Assembly: GCF_900167975.1 (NCBI RefSeq)
Contig: NZ_FUZU01000004.1
Location: forward strand, 620,001-684,000
Direction: 5' to 3'
Origin: Ohtaekwangia koreensis
Lineage (GTDB): Bacteria > Bacteroidota > Bacteroidia > Cytophagales > Cyclobacteriaceae
DNA length: 64,000 nucleotides
Positions 45,601-53,664 of the stretch are shown here, one piece after another. Each line of letters begins with the position of its first letter. Within the stretch, counting starts at the first letter, position 1. A program made the position numbers and the translations under genes. The notes below the pieces were generated by a model. The model did not search any database. It saw only the letters and a program-made list of their open reading frames with translations, and was not told the DNA's origin.

Positions 45601-48600
45601 CGAACGGACTGTTCACCAGTACAGAGTGGCAATTCGTTACCATCAAGAAAGCACAAAAGCCAAATTTTTCGATGCCGAAAACATTCTTCTGTGCCGATGA
45701 ACCTCCGGTCGTATTAACCGGAGATCCTGCCAATTCAAATTCAACAGGAACGGATTTCTTCACCGCTTCGGCCGGGAAGCAAACTTCTATTTCAAGTGGA
45801 GGAACGCCTACCGTCTGGACGTTTAACCCCGCATCTGTATCGGGAGTGACTACCGCTACACCTGTAAATTTCAATATAACCTATACCTATCAGGATCCGG
45901 CAACGCTTTGTAGCAGTACATCCGATCCTCAGGTGATCACAGTCAGTGCACGTCCGTCCATTGTCCCAACGGGGAACATTAGTCCGGGTACAACGATAGA
46001 ACTTTGTCAGGGCACTACGGTAAGTTCCTTTACTGCATCTTCTATTCCTGGAACAACCTATAGTTGGTATTCTAACAATCCTCCTACCAACCAAGTGGGT
46101 ATAGGAAATTCATTCCTTCCCCCTGTAAGTAATTTGATTGCCGGAACATCTAATTTTTATGTAACCCGAACGATCAACGGATGCGAGAGTACACAAGCAC
46201 CACTCTCACTTGCAGTAGTGGTAAATGCAAGTCCAGGTGCGCCAGTATCAGATTTCAGCCGCGAGTATTGCGTTAATCAAGCTATACCAAACAGCGACCT
46301 GGTAGTGACCGGATCAAATGTGAAATGGTATGATGCTACAGATGCTCTTATATATTCGGGAAGTAATCCTTCAGCGGCTAACCTGGGAATCAATAATACA
46401 GTAGCTGCGATCTATAGCTTTACGGCAACGCAAACTGTAAACAGTTGTGAAGGTGCACGCACAAAAATTACAATTACTGTAAAACCTCTGCCTGGTCTTG
46501 ATATCATTGCATCTATACCGGATGTAAACAGAATTTGTGTTACAGGAGGCTTTGTTACATTCGAAGCAAGAGATCAAGGTCTTACGGCTCCTAATGGATC
46601 ATGGTCTGGTTCCGGAGGTATAGGCTCAGCGTTGGTGCCTAATCCTGGCGCAGGTACGGTTCAATTAAATCCTTCTTTGCTTTCACCCGGTGGTTATAAT
46701 TTACACTTGGTATATCAAAATCCATCAACAACTTGTTCTAATACTCAAGACTTAGCAATTACTATACTTCCTACTATCAATCCTTCTATCAGTATAGGAA
46801 CTGCTTGTAACGGATTCCCGGTAAGCATTACCAACAACTCAACGATGGTTCCGGGTTCATCAACGTCTACCATTGCCAGTACTGGTTGGACCTTTGGAGA
46901 TGGAACATCTCTGGTGGCTGGTGATGGAAATGTACCTGCGGGAACAAACCTCGGAAAAACAACGGGTACATATTTTAGTCCAAACCATATTTTCGGTGGC
47001 CTTGGAAACTTCCTGATTCAATATACCATGACTACTTCGGATGGTTGTGTTGTTACACCTGCACCAATTCCAGTTACCATTAACCCGAATCCTAACTCTA
47101 CATTTACATGGGAGAAGGTTTGTTACGATGCTGTAACAGGTTCCAATACTTCTTTCTTTGCCAATACATCCAACATTGCAGATGCGAATATTCAGTCATA
47201 TACCTGGAACTTTGCAAAAGCAAATCAATTAACTATTGGTACTTCAGGAGTAGGGAAAAATCCTACTGTAAACTATACATCGGTTGGTGTTGATTCCGTG
47301 CAACTCATTGTAACGACTATTGCCAACTGTAAGGATACTGTGCAAAAACCAGTGTTCATCGTTCCTGCATATCCTGCGATTACAGAGACAAATTCATACT
47401 CACAAGACTTTGATGCCGGTACAGATGGCTGGATTGCTGGTGGTATAAAATCATCATGGGCTTATGGCAAACCATCGGGAGCTGTTATAAACAAAGATGC
47501 TTCTGCAGGTGGCGGTGGAAATGCATGGGACACCAACCTCACAGGCAACAGTAATAGCAATGAACAATCATGGGTGCTTAGTCAGTGCTATGATTTTACA
47601 CAAGCTCAAAAGCCTATCATCTCCCTCGACATCTGGTCTGATACACCTTCCGGAAATGATGGTGCTGTACTTCAGTATAACGAAAATGGAAATATAGAGA
47701 ACGATGCAAACTGGATTGTCATTGGACAAATCGGACAGGGTGCTAACTGGTATGATGAAAGTGGTATATCCAGTAGTCCTGGTAACCAATCTGCCAACGA
47801 CTTGGGCTGGACTGGTATATATGGCGGATGGCGCAGAGCGATCTTCAAGTTGGATAACCTGATCGGCAAGCCTAATGTAGTTTTCAGAGTTGCATTTGCA
47901 AGTAATATACCGCGTAGAGAAGGGTTTGCATTCGATAATGTTTTCATTGGCGAAAGAACCAGAACCGTATTGGTGGAGAGCTTTACCAACACATCGGCTG
48001 CAGCGAATACAAAACTGCACAATGATGCCTTCAGTGCATTCTCCAGTAACTCAACGGAGGTAGCGAAGATAGAATTCCACACAGCATTCCCAGGCGAAGA
48101 TCCGCTTAACAAGGCGAACGTAGAGATCAACAATTCGAGAACCGCGTTCTATGGAATCACAAACACATCGATGTTTAGTTTAGATGGATCCGTAGTAAAT
48201 AATGTCGCGGGCCTTACACAATTATATAATGATCGCGTACTAACTCCTTCTGCCGTTCGCATCAACACCGTGTTGGTGAAGGATGGCGAACTTGTAAGGA
48301 TTCAGACCAGTATCACGAATGCCACCAACCAGACGATTCCAACAGCCGGTATAAATCTATTTACCGCTATTGTTGAAAAGTCCATCACGGAAGCTTCTAT
48401 GCTGGGAAGTAACGGTGATACAGAATTGAGTTTTGTGGCCAAGGAAATGCTTCCAACAGCGGCCGGTATAAAACTCACCGAAGACATTGCTCCACTGGGC
48501 ACCATCGCTCTCCCTGAAGTAGTCTGGAATAACAGGAATCTGATTACCAGTGGAAACGGTGCTATCGTGGTATTTTTACAGAGCATTGAAGGCGGAAATA

Positions 48601-48932
48601 AAAATGTATACCAGGCGAAAATATTGGATGCTACTGTTGAGCCTGATCTCGTAACCGGTATAGAGCATGGATATGCGGCAGAAGTAAATGTTTATCCGAA
48701 CCCAACACAGGGATTACTAAATATTCAATTGCCACAACCAGCCAGCCAGGCATTGCCGGTAAGTTTACTTGACGGCTTCGGACGCGAAGTATATACCAGT
48801 CAATTTAAAAATGGTGAGAATACGAAAGTCATCAGCACTTCGGAATTTGCCGGTGGTATATATATCCTTCAGTTAAAATCTGCAAAAGGAGAAGTAGTCC
48901 GTAAGAAAATCATTGTAGCAAACAAGCAGTAG
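42699..48932 (+). CDS. Giant T9SS-exported multidomain protein
   Basis: A 2,077-residue secreted protein: signal peptide (1-23, SIIGFCAFAQ), fibronectin-III-like units (about 25-145 and 250-370), a cell-surface repeat (VDATLGGTVTSNGG), several immunoglobulin-like or filler domains, PKD-like units (STGWTFGDGTS near 1400; QSYTWNF), a MAM/jelly-roll-like domain (about 1590-1760), an Omp28-like domain (about 1765-1990, from VLVESFTNTSAAANTKLH) and the type A T9SS sorting domain (about 1996-2077; NVYPNPTQGLLNIQL, GGIYILQLK). In Omp28 relatives the segment after FT holds a CxxC; here it has none. It is 79 bases after the lipoprotein gene and is probably the surface end of the same system. Confidence 0.88.
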   Translation: MNNSTKKILLVFCLSIIGFCAFAQEPTAYPTGFSAATQSGTSITLNWIGSLGANLPSDYVILVRALPSGTFTAVADNSAIANDNDLTDNAGAQNVTHAVGANTYTWTGLPLNTDFEFTIYPYKTGGATNPDFKTSPAAPTATASTKVPTVTSPTATGVNEVDATLGGTVTSNGGNALTERGTVWKTSAGVTIADNKQSEGGTTVSTFTHARTVLPSGTRIFYAAYATNVAGSALSSESSFYTYSTLPGGQPASVTATAVSSTQINLTFSAFSTLTNTNGYVILRRVGSGPSTASVQDGVAPTSLALGASTYVTTITNSGTTSFNDTGLSAGTDYYYSVIPFNWNTTNSETYNYRTSGGFTTDNDVTFSGTSDITFTGGTTASISYKNYQSGSIADNQSNSLTLGDFTIRDGGGSADPDTKTTIVNSITVQIANFANVRSIALFNDDTDTEIPGTEQTVSGTNVTFTPTTPITVADDGTFNINVRATFQQTVTDKQTIHITITGVSAGAAGSGFASANAGGASTTTAGTTNQINVTASKLVFQANPPTTPISTNFSLTVRALDSNPYNNLDLDYTGQIDLTGSGGSGVLSSGAQPLNPSLVAGQYTWTQLQFNLAGTYTLDAFDDLHGDVLNDATGTVVISSAGVNITKPATLNLCYGGSFQTLGNIVITEADPGDFANNGTSSFSLALPTGFIFDQTVTTAPVVGGGSDISAPTTLSYPGENVVQFSYNISGTSNINTITISGLKIRYPGSTAPASTSITRIGGTATIAGDPVGTQHGTVTAALGTPPPGLGFTVSGDALVNPNETRFNQSSNAIQLDGSPATPGVGVFTGSGVTFTGGKYKFNPSSLSPGNYTITYTYTDASAQQCSFTFSKTFEVYVTNISGLQTKYCDNDAQSPALSVSPVYITTRYGAGYTFQKFVYYNYASFTPVDLTTPAANVFDPKLYESIYIATQTYTGIYGIYIGFTVSNGLFTSTEWQFVTIKKAQKPNFSMPKTFFCADEPPVVLTGDPANSNSTGTDFFTASAGKQTSISSGGTPTVWTFNPASVSGVTTATPVNFNITYTYQDPATLCSSTSDPQVITVSARPSIVPTGNISPGTTIELCQGTTVSSFTASSIPGTTYSWYSNNPPTNQVGIGNSFLPPVSNLIAGTSNFYVTRTINGCESTQAPLSLAVVVNASPGAPVSDFSREYCVNQAIPNSDLVVTGSNVKWYDATDALIYSGSNPSAANLGINNTVAAIYSFTATQTVNSCEGARTKITITVKPLPGLDIIASIPDVNRICVTGGFVTFEARDQGLTAPNGSWSGSGGIGSALVPNPGAGTVQLNPSLLSPGGYNLHLVYQNPSTTCSNTQDLAITILPTINPSISIGTACNGFPVSITNNSTMVPGSSTSTIASTGWTFGDGTSLVAGDGNVPAGTNLGKTTGTYFSPNHIFGGLGNFLIQYTMTTSDGCVVTPAPIPVTINPNPNSTFTWEKVCYDAVTGSNTSFFANTSNIADANIQSYTWNFAKANQLTIGTSGVGKNPTVNYTSVGVDSVQLIVTTIANCKDTVQKPVFIVPAYPAITETNSYSQDFDAGTDGWIAGGIKSSWAYGKPSGAVINKDASAGGGGNAWDTNLTGNSNSNEQSWVLSQCYDFTQAQKPIISLDIWSDTPSGNDGAVLQYNENGNIENDANWIVIGQIGQGANWYDESGISSSPGNQSANDLGWTGIYGGWRRAIFKLDNLIGKPNVVFRVAFASNIPRREGFAFDNVFIGERTRTVLVESFTNTSAAANTKLHNDAFSAFSSNSTEVAKIEFHTAFPGEDPLNKANVEINNSRTAFYGITNTSMFSLDGSVVNNVAGLTQLYNDRVLTPSAVRINTVLVKDGELVRIQTSITNATNQTIPTAGINLFTAIVEKSITEASMLGSNGDTELSFVAKEMLPTAAGIKLTEDIAPLGTIALPEVVWNNRNLITSGNGAIVVFLQSIEGGNKNVYQAKILDATVEPDLVTGIEHGYAAEVNVYPNPTQGLLNIQLPQPASQALPVSLLDGFGREVYTSQFKNGENTKVISTSEFAGGIYILQLKSAKGEVVRKKIIVANKQ

Positions 48933-48947
48933 AAAATCATTTTCCTA

Positions 48948-48988
48948 TAAATTAAAAAAGGCTGTTGAACACAGCCTTTTTTAATTTA
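48948..48988. terminator. Strong bidirectional terminator closing the operon
   Basis: A perfect 18-bp stem (48948-48965 with 48971-48988, core AAAAAAGGCTGT / ACAGCCTTTTTT) with a five-base loop. It has T-runs in both directions and overlaps the end of the convergent HsdR-N-like gene by three bases. Confidence 0.93.
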
Positions 48989-49429
48989 TATATATTCAGG
49001 CATAGCGTCCAATACGCGGGTGGTGTTACTATTCCAATCGGTACGAAAAAGAAAATGACGCAAGCCGTTTGTTACCACCAGGAAATTTGCGCGAAGTGTA
49101 GCATTGTATACCGATGCCTGTTGAACCGTGCTGTCGTTTATAGGTATATCCGGAGCTTTACATTCAATTACCATCCAAGGTTTACCATCCCGATTGAATA
49201 CGACAATATCAGATCGCTTTGAAAGTTTATTGTAAGAAAGTCCACCTTCCACTTTAATCAGCGCTTTCGGATACTGCAATTCATTTATTATATAATGGAC
49301 GAAGTGTTGCCGAACCCATTCTTCGGGAGTAAGCACAAGGTATTTCCTGCGAAGAATATCAAAGATCCAACGTTTACCATCGGCTTGCTTCAGCTGATGA
49401 TCGAAGGCCGGAAGATTGAGTTGAACCAT
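48986..49429 (-). CDS. Standalone HsdR N-terminal-like (PD-(D/E)XK) protein
   Basis: A 147-residue protein corresponding to the N-terminal nuclease-fold domain of type I restriction R subunits (HSDR_N_2), without the helicase part. The helical start EEWVRQHFVHYIINELQYP is followed by the PD-(D/E)XK core: Asp in KRSDIVVF and Glu-x-Lys in WMVIECKAP. QASVYNATLRANFLVVTNG follows, as usual. No methylase or specificity subunit is near, and such single-domain proteins are widespread in Bacteroidota, so a restriction role is unlikely. It converges on the large operon; its own upstream neighbour is divergent AMP nucleosidase. Confidence 0.85.
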   Translation of the reverse strand: MVQLNLPAFDHQLKQADGKRWIFDILRRKYLVLTPEEWVRQHFVHYIINELQYPKALIKVEGGLSYNKLSKRSDIVVFNRDGKPWMVIECKAPDIPINDSTVQQASVYNATLRANFLVVTNGLRHFLFRTDWNSNTTRVLDAMPEYI

Positions 49430-49570
49430 ACGGCAAAGAAACTATTTTTAACTAAAATCTTTTATAAGGCCATGTGAATTGTGAACACAACAATTGTGAG
49501 TACAAAATAACAATTCAAAATTAAACCGCTCATCATTACCAATCGCCAATGATTTGGTATTTTTAGAAGT

Positions 49571-50341
49571 ATGAAAACAAAGAAAGAAATAGTAGAAAAC
49601 TGGCTTCCTCGCTACACCGGCCAGCCGCTCGACAAGTTTGGAGAATATATACTGCTGACCAACTTTGACAATTACGTGAAGATGTTTGCCGAATGGCATA
49701 ACACACCCATTACCGGACTCGATCGCGCGATGCGAAGTGCTACAGCAGAAGGTATCACCATTATCAATTTTGGTATGGGCAGTCCGAATGCAGCAACCAT
49801 TATGGATTGCCTCAGTGCGATCCAGCCCAAAGCAGCACTCTTCCTCGGAAAATGTGGAGGTTTGAAAAAGAAAAATGATATCGGTGACTTAATCTTACCG
49901 ATTGCTGCTATACGCGGTGAAGGAACATCGAATGACTACTTCCCTGCTGAGGTTCCTGCGTTGCCCTCATTTGCCTTACAAAAAGCAATCTCTACAACTA
50001 TACGTGATTACAAACAAGATTACTGGACTGGCACAGTATATACTACGAACCGCCGAGTATGGGAATGGGATGAAGAGTTTAAAGAATATCTTCGCAAGAT
50101 CCGTGCGCAGGCTATAGATATGGAAACGGCTACCATCTTCTCTACAGCGTTCTACAACAAAATTCCGACAGGAGCTTTGTTACTGGTATCGGATCAACCG
50201 ATGGTGCCTGAAGGTGTAAAGACTGAAGTAAGTGATCTGACCGTTACACAAAAGTACGTCGAACTTCATTTGAGAATTGGAATCGATTCATTACGCCAGT
50301 TGATCAACAACGGTGTTACGGTAAAGCATCTTCAATACTAA
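49571..50341 (+). CDS. AMP nucleosidase
   Basis: A 256-residue purine-nucleosidase-fold enzyme that splits AMP to adenine and ribose 5-phosphate. It follows the short Bacteroidota form, which lacks the extra N-terminal domain of the E. coli enzyme: NFGMGSPNAATIMDCLSAIQ, LFLGKCGGLK, and AIDMETATIFSTAF with the catalytic Glu. The alternative is a methylthioadenosine/S-adenosylhomocysteine nucleosidase, but GMGSPNAATIMDC and the RRVWEWDEEF segment favour AMP nucleosidase. It stands alone between convergent and divergent genes. Confidence 0.88.
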   Translation: MKTKKEIVENWLPRYTGQPLDKFGEYILLTNFDNYVKMFAEWHNTPITGLDRAMRSATAEGITIINFGMGSPNAATIMDCLSAIQPKAALFLGKCGGLKKKNDIGDLILPIAAIRGEGTSNDYFPAEVPALPSFALQKAISTTIRDYKQDYWTGTVYTTNRRVWEWDEEFKEYLRKIRAQAIDMETATIFSTAFYNKIPTGALLLVSDQPMVPEGVKTEVSDLTVTQKYVELHLRIGIDSLRQLINNGVTVKHLQY

Positions 50342-50349
50342 TCGCCTGC

Positions 50350-51669
50350 TCAGGCTATATCTTTTCGGATGGCCTCGCGATTAACACTGAAAAGAATGAG
50401 CATCCCTATAATAAAGTATAATCCCAGGGTGAGTGCGCTATAGCGCATGCTCCCTGTTATGTGATCGATGAAGCCATACGAGAATGTACCCAGCACGATG
50501 GACAAGTTATAGGTTACATCATAAAAGCTGAAGTAAGACGTGTGGTCCACTGTATCGTGGGGAATAAGTTTTGAATACGTGGCGCGCGATAAGGATTGAA
50601 TCCCTCCCATTACCATGCCGACTACAAATGCCAGTCCGTAAAACTGATACTCTGTAGTTACATAGTAAGCTCCTATGCATACTCCCACCCAGATGACGAT
50701 CATGATCATCAAGGAGTATAGATTCCCTTTTGACTGCGATACTTTTGCAAACAACCAGGCCCCTATAGATCCAACCAGTTGGATAATCACCACGGTCATA
50801 ATCAGGCTGTCGGTTTTCAAGTGTAATACATCGGTACCAAAAAGCGTTGCCAGGTACATCACCGACTGCACTCCCATGTTATAAAAAAAGAAAGCAGCAA
50901 GGTATCGCTTCAGGTTTGGAAGGGTATGAAGGCTCCTCCACACCATTCTTATTTCCTCATATCCTTTTGTCCAGATATTGCCCACGGCTTTTCTTGCATA
51001 CGGATTATCCGGAAGGATCGCGAATGGAATCATCGAAAAACCAATCCACCATACTCCTACTAACAGAAAAGAAAATCGCGTTGCTTCACCTTCCGTTGAA
51101 AAATAGAAAAGCTTATGGTTCATAATAATCACCGAACAGATTACCATGAGTATAACACTGCCGTAGTAGCCCATGGAAAATCCTTTTGCACTGGTAACAT
51201 CATACTTGTCATGACTCACAATCTCGGGCAGGAAAGCATTATAAAAAACGAGGCTGCCGGAGTAACCTATACTTGCCAGAATAGAGCATGCTATTCCCCA
51301 TTCAAGTGTGTTAATATCATCGAAGAGGTATAGGCCCATACAGGACAAGCTTCCCAACCATACAAAAAATTTCATGAACATCTTTTTGTTGCCGGTATAA
51401 TCAGCTGCGCCTGAAAGTAGCGGAAGTATAGCTGCGACTATCAGAAAAGAAAAAGACAACGCGTATGAATATAGCACAGAGTTCTGAATGCTGAAGCCTA
51501 TGAACTGTACCGTATCGGTACCGTTGGTTACCGCAATCGCTTTATAGTAAATTGGAAAAATAGCCGTGGTAATTACGAGAGAATAAACCGAGTTCGCCCA
51601 GTCATACATATACCATGCGCGCACAGTCTTCGGATTGTTCAATTGCGCTGCAACGCTTATTCCGTTCAT
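50350..51669 (-). CDS. UMF1-family MFS transporter
   Basis: A 439-residue inner-membrane transporter with about 12 hydrophobic segments. The start at 51669 (MNGISVAAQ) is chosen over one 23 codons upstream because the conserved UMF1 opening KTVRAWYMYDWANSVYSLV follows it. Other family marks are LLSGAADYTGNKKMFM, YNAFLPEIV and GGIQSLSRATYSKLIP. The family is related to the yeast vacuolar effluxer Atg22; bacterial substrates are not established. It follows the LacI-type gene by 130 bases on the same strand, so it may be under that repressor. Confidence 0.88.
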   Translation of the reverse strand: MNGISVAAQLNNPKTVRAWYMYDWANSVYSLVITTAIFPIYYKAIAVTNGTDTVQFIGFSIQNSVLYSYALSFSFLIVAAILPLLSGAADYTGNKKMFMKFFVWLGSLSCMGLYLFDDINTLEWGIACSILASIGYSGSLVFYNAFLPEIVSHDKYDVTSAKGFSMGYYGSVILMVICSVIIMNHKLFYFSTEGEATRFSFLLVGVWWIGFSMIPFAILPDNPYARKAVGNIWTKGYEEIRMVWRSLHTLPNLKRYLAAFFFYNMGVQSVMYLATLFGTDVLHLKTDSLIMTVVIIQLVGSIGAWLFAKVSQSKGNLYSLMIMIVIWVGVCIGAYYVTTEYQFYGLAFVVGMVMGGIQSLSRATYSKLIPHDTVDHTSYFSFYDVTYNLSIVLGTFSYGFIDHITGSMRYSALTLGLYFIIGMLILFSVNREAIRKDIA

Positions 51670-51798
51670 AATAGACTTTTGATTATACAAGATTATGAAT
51701 TCGGCTCTCAAAACAAAACCCCTTAACAGCATCCCCAATTTTTAAAACAAAGGCGGCTTATTGCACTGCTGCAGGGTTTATATCTGCATCGTACATTT

Positions 51799-52815
51799 CT
51801 ATTTCACTTCCGTTGATTCACGAATAATAAGATTGCTTTTTATAACACGTTTTTCAGGTTTCAGATCCTGGTGGCGGATGTGATTGATGAGGATCTCTGC
51901 AGCACTTGCACCAATATCATGTGCCGGATGATCGATGCTACTCAGTGAAGGCTCTACAAAGCGACAGAGATTCTCATTGTTAAAACCAAGCACTGCTACA
52001 TCTTGAGGAATACGGAGTCCGCTCTTCTTCATGATATGAATCATTTCAAGAGCCGCATAGTCGTTGATCGCAAAGATAGCGTCTGGTCGCTGTGGTAAAT
52101 TGAGAAGGTAGCGTGTATACTCTTCTACTTTATCGCTTCGATAATGAGAATGTACTATATATGAATCCTTCACTTGCACATTATGTTTGCGTAGTGCATC
52201 GAGGTATCCGCTCAGGCGACTTCGACTGTTAAATAAATGCTCCGGTCCCGTGACAAAAGCAATGCGCTTACAACCTTGCTCAATCAGATGCTCAGTACCT
52301 TCCATGGCAATCTCGTAATTATTTGTAACCACCTGCGATGCTACTATATCTTCGAATACCCGGTCGAAGAATACAAGCGGTATACCTTTTTCGGTTAAGG
52401 ACACGAAGTGATCGGATCGATCAGTTTCTGTAGAGATCGACACAATGATGCCATCTACTCTGCTGGAGACCAGTGAATGAAGATTCTTCTTCTCTGCTAT
52501 ATAGGATTCGTTCGACTGACAGATCATTACGTTCATGCCCGCCATGTCTGCTTGCTTTTGTATACCACCAATGGCACGCGCAAAAAAACGATTTATAGTC
52601 TCAGGCACGATTACTCCTATAGTATTGGTTTTTTGTTGCTTGAGATTTATAGCAAGCGTATTCGGTTCATATTGCAACTGACTGGCTAGATCAAGAATTT
52701 TTCGTTTTGTCTCCGGATGAATATCGGAGCGGCCGGCCAGTGCGCGTGATACAGTTGATTTCGAAATGCCCAACATACGGGCAATGTCTTTAATAGTAAT
52801 GACTTTCTTCTGCAT
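51799..52815 (-). CDS. LacI-family transcriptional regulator
   Basis: A 338-residue repressor. The N-terminal helix-turn-helix with hinge reads ITIKDIARMLGISKSTVSRA, followed by the LacI hinge segment and a periplasmic-binding-protein-like sensor domain (TIGVIVPETINRFFARAIGG, VDGIIVSIS, FINDYAALEMI-like AINDYAALEMIHIMK). It should respond to a sugar or related metabolite. A perfect 16-bp palindrome of LacI operator type (CCGTTCCCGGGAACGG) lies 46 bases upstream of its start, consistent with self-control. Adjacent targets could be the UMF1 transporter downstream and the divergent ECF sigma gene. Confidence 0.93.
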   Translation of the reverse strand: MQKKVITIKDIARMLGISKSTVSRALAGRSDIHPETKRKILDLASQLQYEPNTLAINLKQQKTNTIGVIVPETINRFFARAIGGIQKQADMAGMNVMICQSNESYIAEKKNLHSLVSSRVDGIIVSISTETDRSDHFVSLTEKGIPLVFFDRVFEDIVASQVVTNNYEIAMEGTEHLIEQGCKRIAFVTGPEHLFNSRSRLSGYLDALRKHNVQVKDSYIVHSHYRSDKVEEYTRYLLNLPQRPDAIFAINDYAALEMIHIMKKSGLRIPQDVAVLGFNNENLCRFVEPSLSSIDHPAHDIGASAAEILINHIRHQDLKPEKRVIKSNLIIRESTEVK

Positions 52816-52860
52816 GAGCTTCAGGTGGAAATCAGGATCTCATAAAAATAGCATTTGTTC

Positions 52861-52876
52861 CCGTTCCCGGGAACGG
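52861..52876. promoter_or_regulatory. LacI-type operator (perfect palindrome)
   Basis: CCGTTCCCGGGAACGG is perfectly self-complementary over 16 bases, with the central CG typical of LacI/GalR operators. It sits between the divergent lacI-type and sigma-factor genes. A second core copy, TTCCCGGGAA, is found 154 bases away. Confidence 0.75.
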
Positions 52877-52966
52877 TCTCGGAAAAATTTTGTAAAAAAT
52901 GTTTCAACAAAAGCAGGAATACTTGAAAAAAAGTTGAAAATTAGATCAATCAATCGATTTCGTAAT

Positions 52967-53575
52967 ATGAATAAGCCTATACCAGTTACAACTATTTATT
53001 CAGAAAGCGCCTCAAAATTCCCGGGAACATCAAAGGATGCTTCAGACATAAACCTTCTCATGGACCGGATCCTTCAGAAAAACGACTACGCAGCCTTCCA
53101 GAAATTGTTTACAGATATGTACCCGCATCTGTGCGTTTTCTGTGTCAAGTTTGTGCATGTAAAGGAAGTGGCTGAAGAACTTGTGAGCGATGTGTTCTAT
53201 ACTATATGGAAGAACCGCGAGCAGATTACCATGACATCGCCTAAAGCGTATCTATATACTGCAGTGCGCAATCGCGCCTTTGATTATCTGCGCAAAATAA
53301 AGAAAACGATCTGGTGCGACCTGGACGAAATCACGCAGCTGGCCGCTGAAAACATTGACAGTCAGGAACTGCTGATTCAGCAGGAGTTTAATTCCCGCGT
53401 AGAAAAATCAGTCGCCAGTTTGCCCAGACAATGCCGGCTGATCTTCGAACTGAGCCGTGACCATGGGTTCAAGTATAAAGAAATTGCCACCAAGCTTAAT
53501 ATCAGCATCAAGACTGTAGAAACACAGATGAGCCGGGCACTGAAGCACCTTCGCGGTTCTCTGCGTGCTGCTTAA
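52967..53575 (+). CDS. ECF RNA polymerase sigma factor
   Basis: A sigma-70 family factor of up to 202 residues, of the Bacteroidota FecI-like type. Region 2 is at about 48-115 (AFQKLFTDMYPHLCVFCVKF, AEELVSDVFYTIWKNR); region 4 is at about 140-200 (SLPRQCRLIFELSRDHGFKY, EIATKLNISIKTVETQMSRA). The start may instead be ATG 53060 (MDRILQKNDYAAF), since the first 31 residues are unconserved. With that start, the second LacI-type box would lie upstream of the gene rather than inside it. The following gene is a FecR-like anti-sigma fragment; no SusC/SusD pair is nearby. Confidence 0.92.
   Translation: MNKPIPVTTIYSESASKFPGTSKDASDINLLMDRILQKNDYAAFQKLFTDMYPHLCVFCVKFVHVKEVAEELVSDVFYTIWKNREQITMTSPKAYLYTAVRNRAFDYLRKIKKTIWCDLDEITQLAAENIDSQELLIQQEFNSRVEKSVASLPRQCRLIFELSRDHGFKYKEIATKLNISIKTVETQMSRALKHLRGSLRAA
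53018..53027. promoter_or_regulatory. Second LacI-type core box
   Basis: TTCCCGGGAA repeats the ten-base core of the operator at 52861-52876. It lies within the longest reading of the sigma gene, or 33 bases upstream of its alternative start at 53060. Spacing of 154 bases centre to centre would allow looping by a LacI tetramer or a pair of dimers. Confidence 0.5.
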
Positions 53576-53664
53576 GTATACTTTGCCCTGATAAAAATTC
53601 ATTCATTTTTTATTCAGGGTAATACGATCATAAATTCGTCTTTTCATTAGTATACAGTATTTAA

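Noticed and set aside
43764-46577. Several minus-strand frames of 60-142 codons inside the giant T9SS protein gene
   Set aside because: They mirror the low-complexity Thr/Ser/Gly codons of the plus-strand gene and show no protein features of their own.
48986-49429. Evidence for a type I restriction-modification system
   Set aside because: Only the N-terminal nuclease-fold domain is present; there is no helicase, methylase or specificity subunit in the window.
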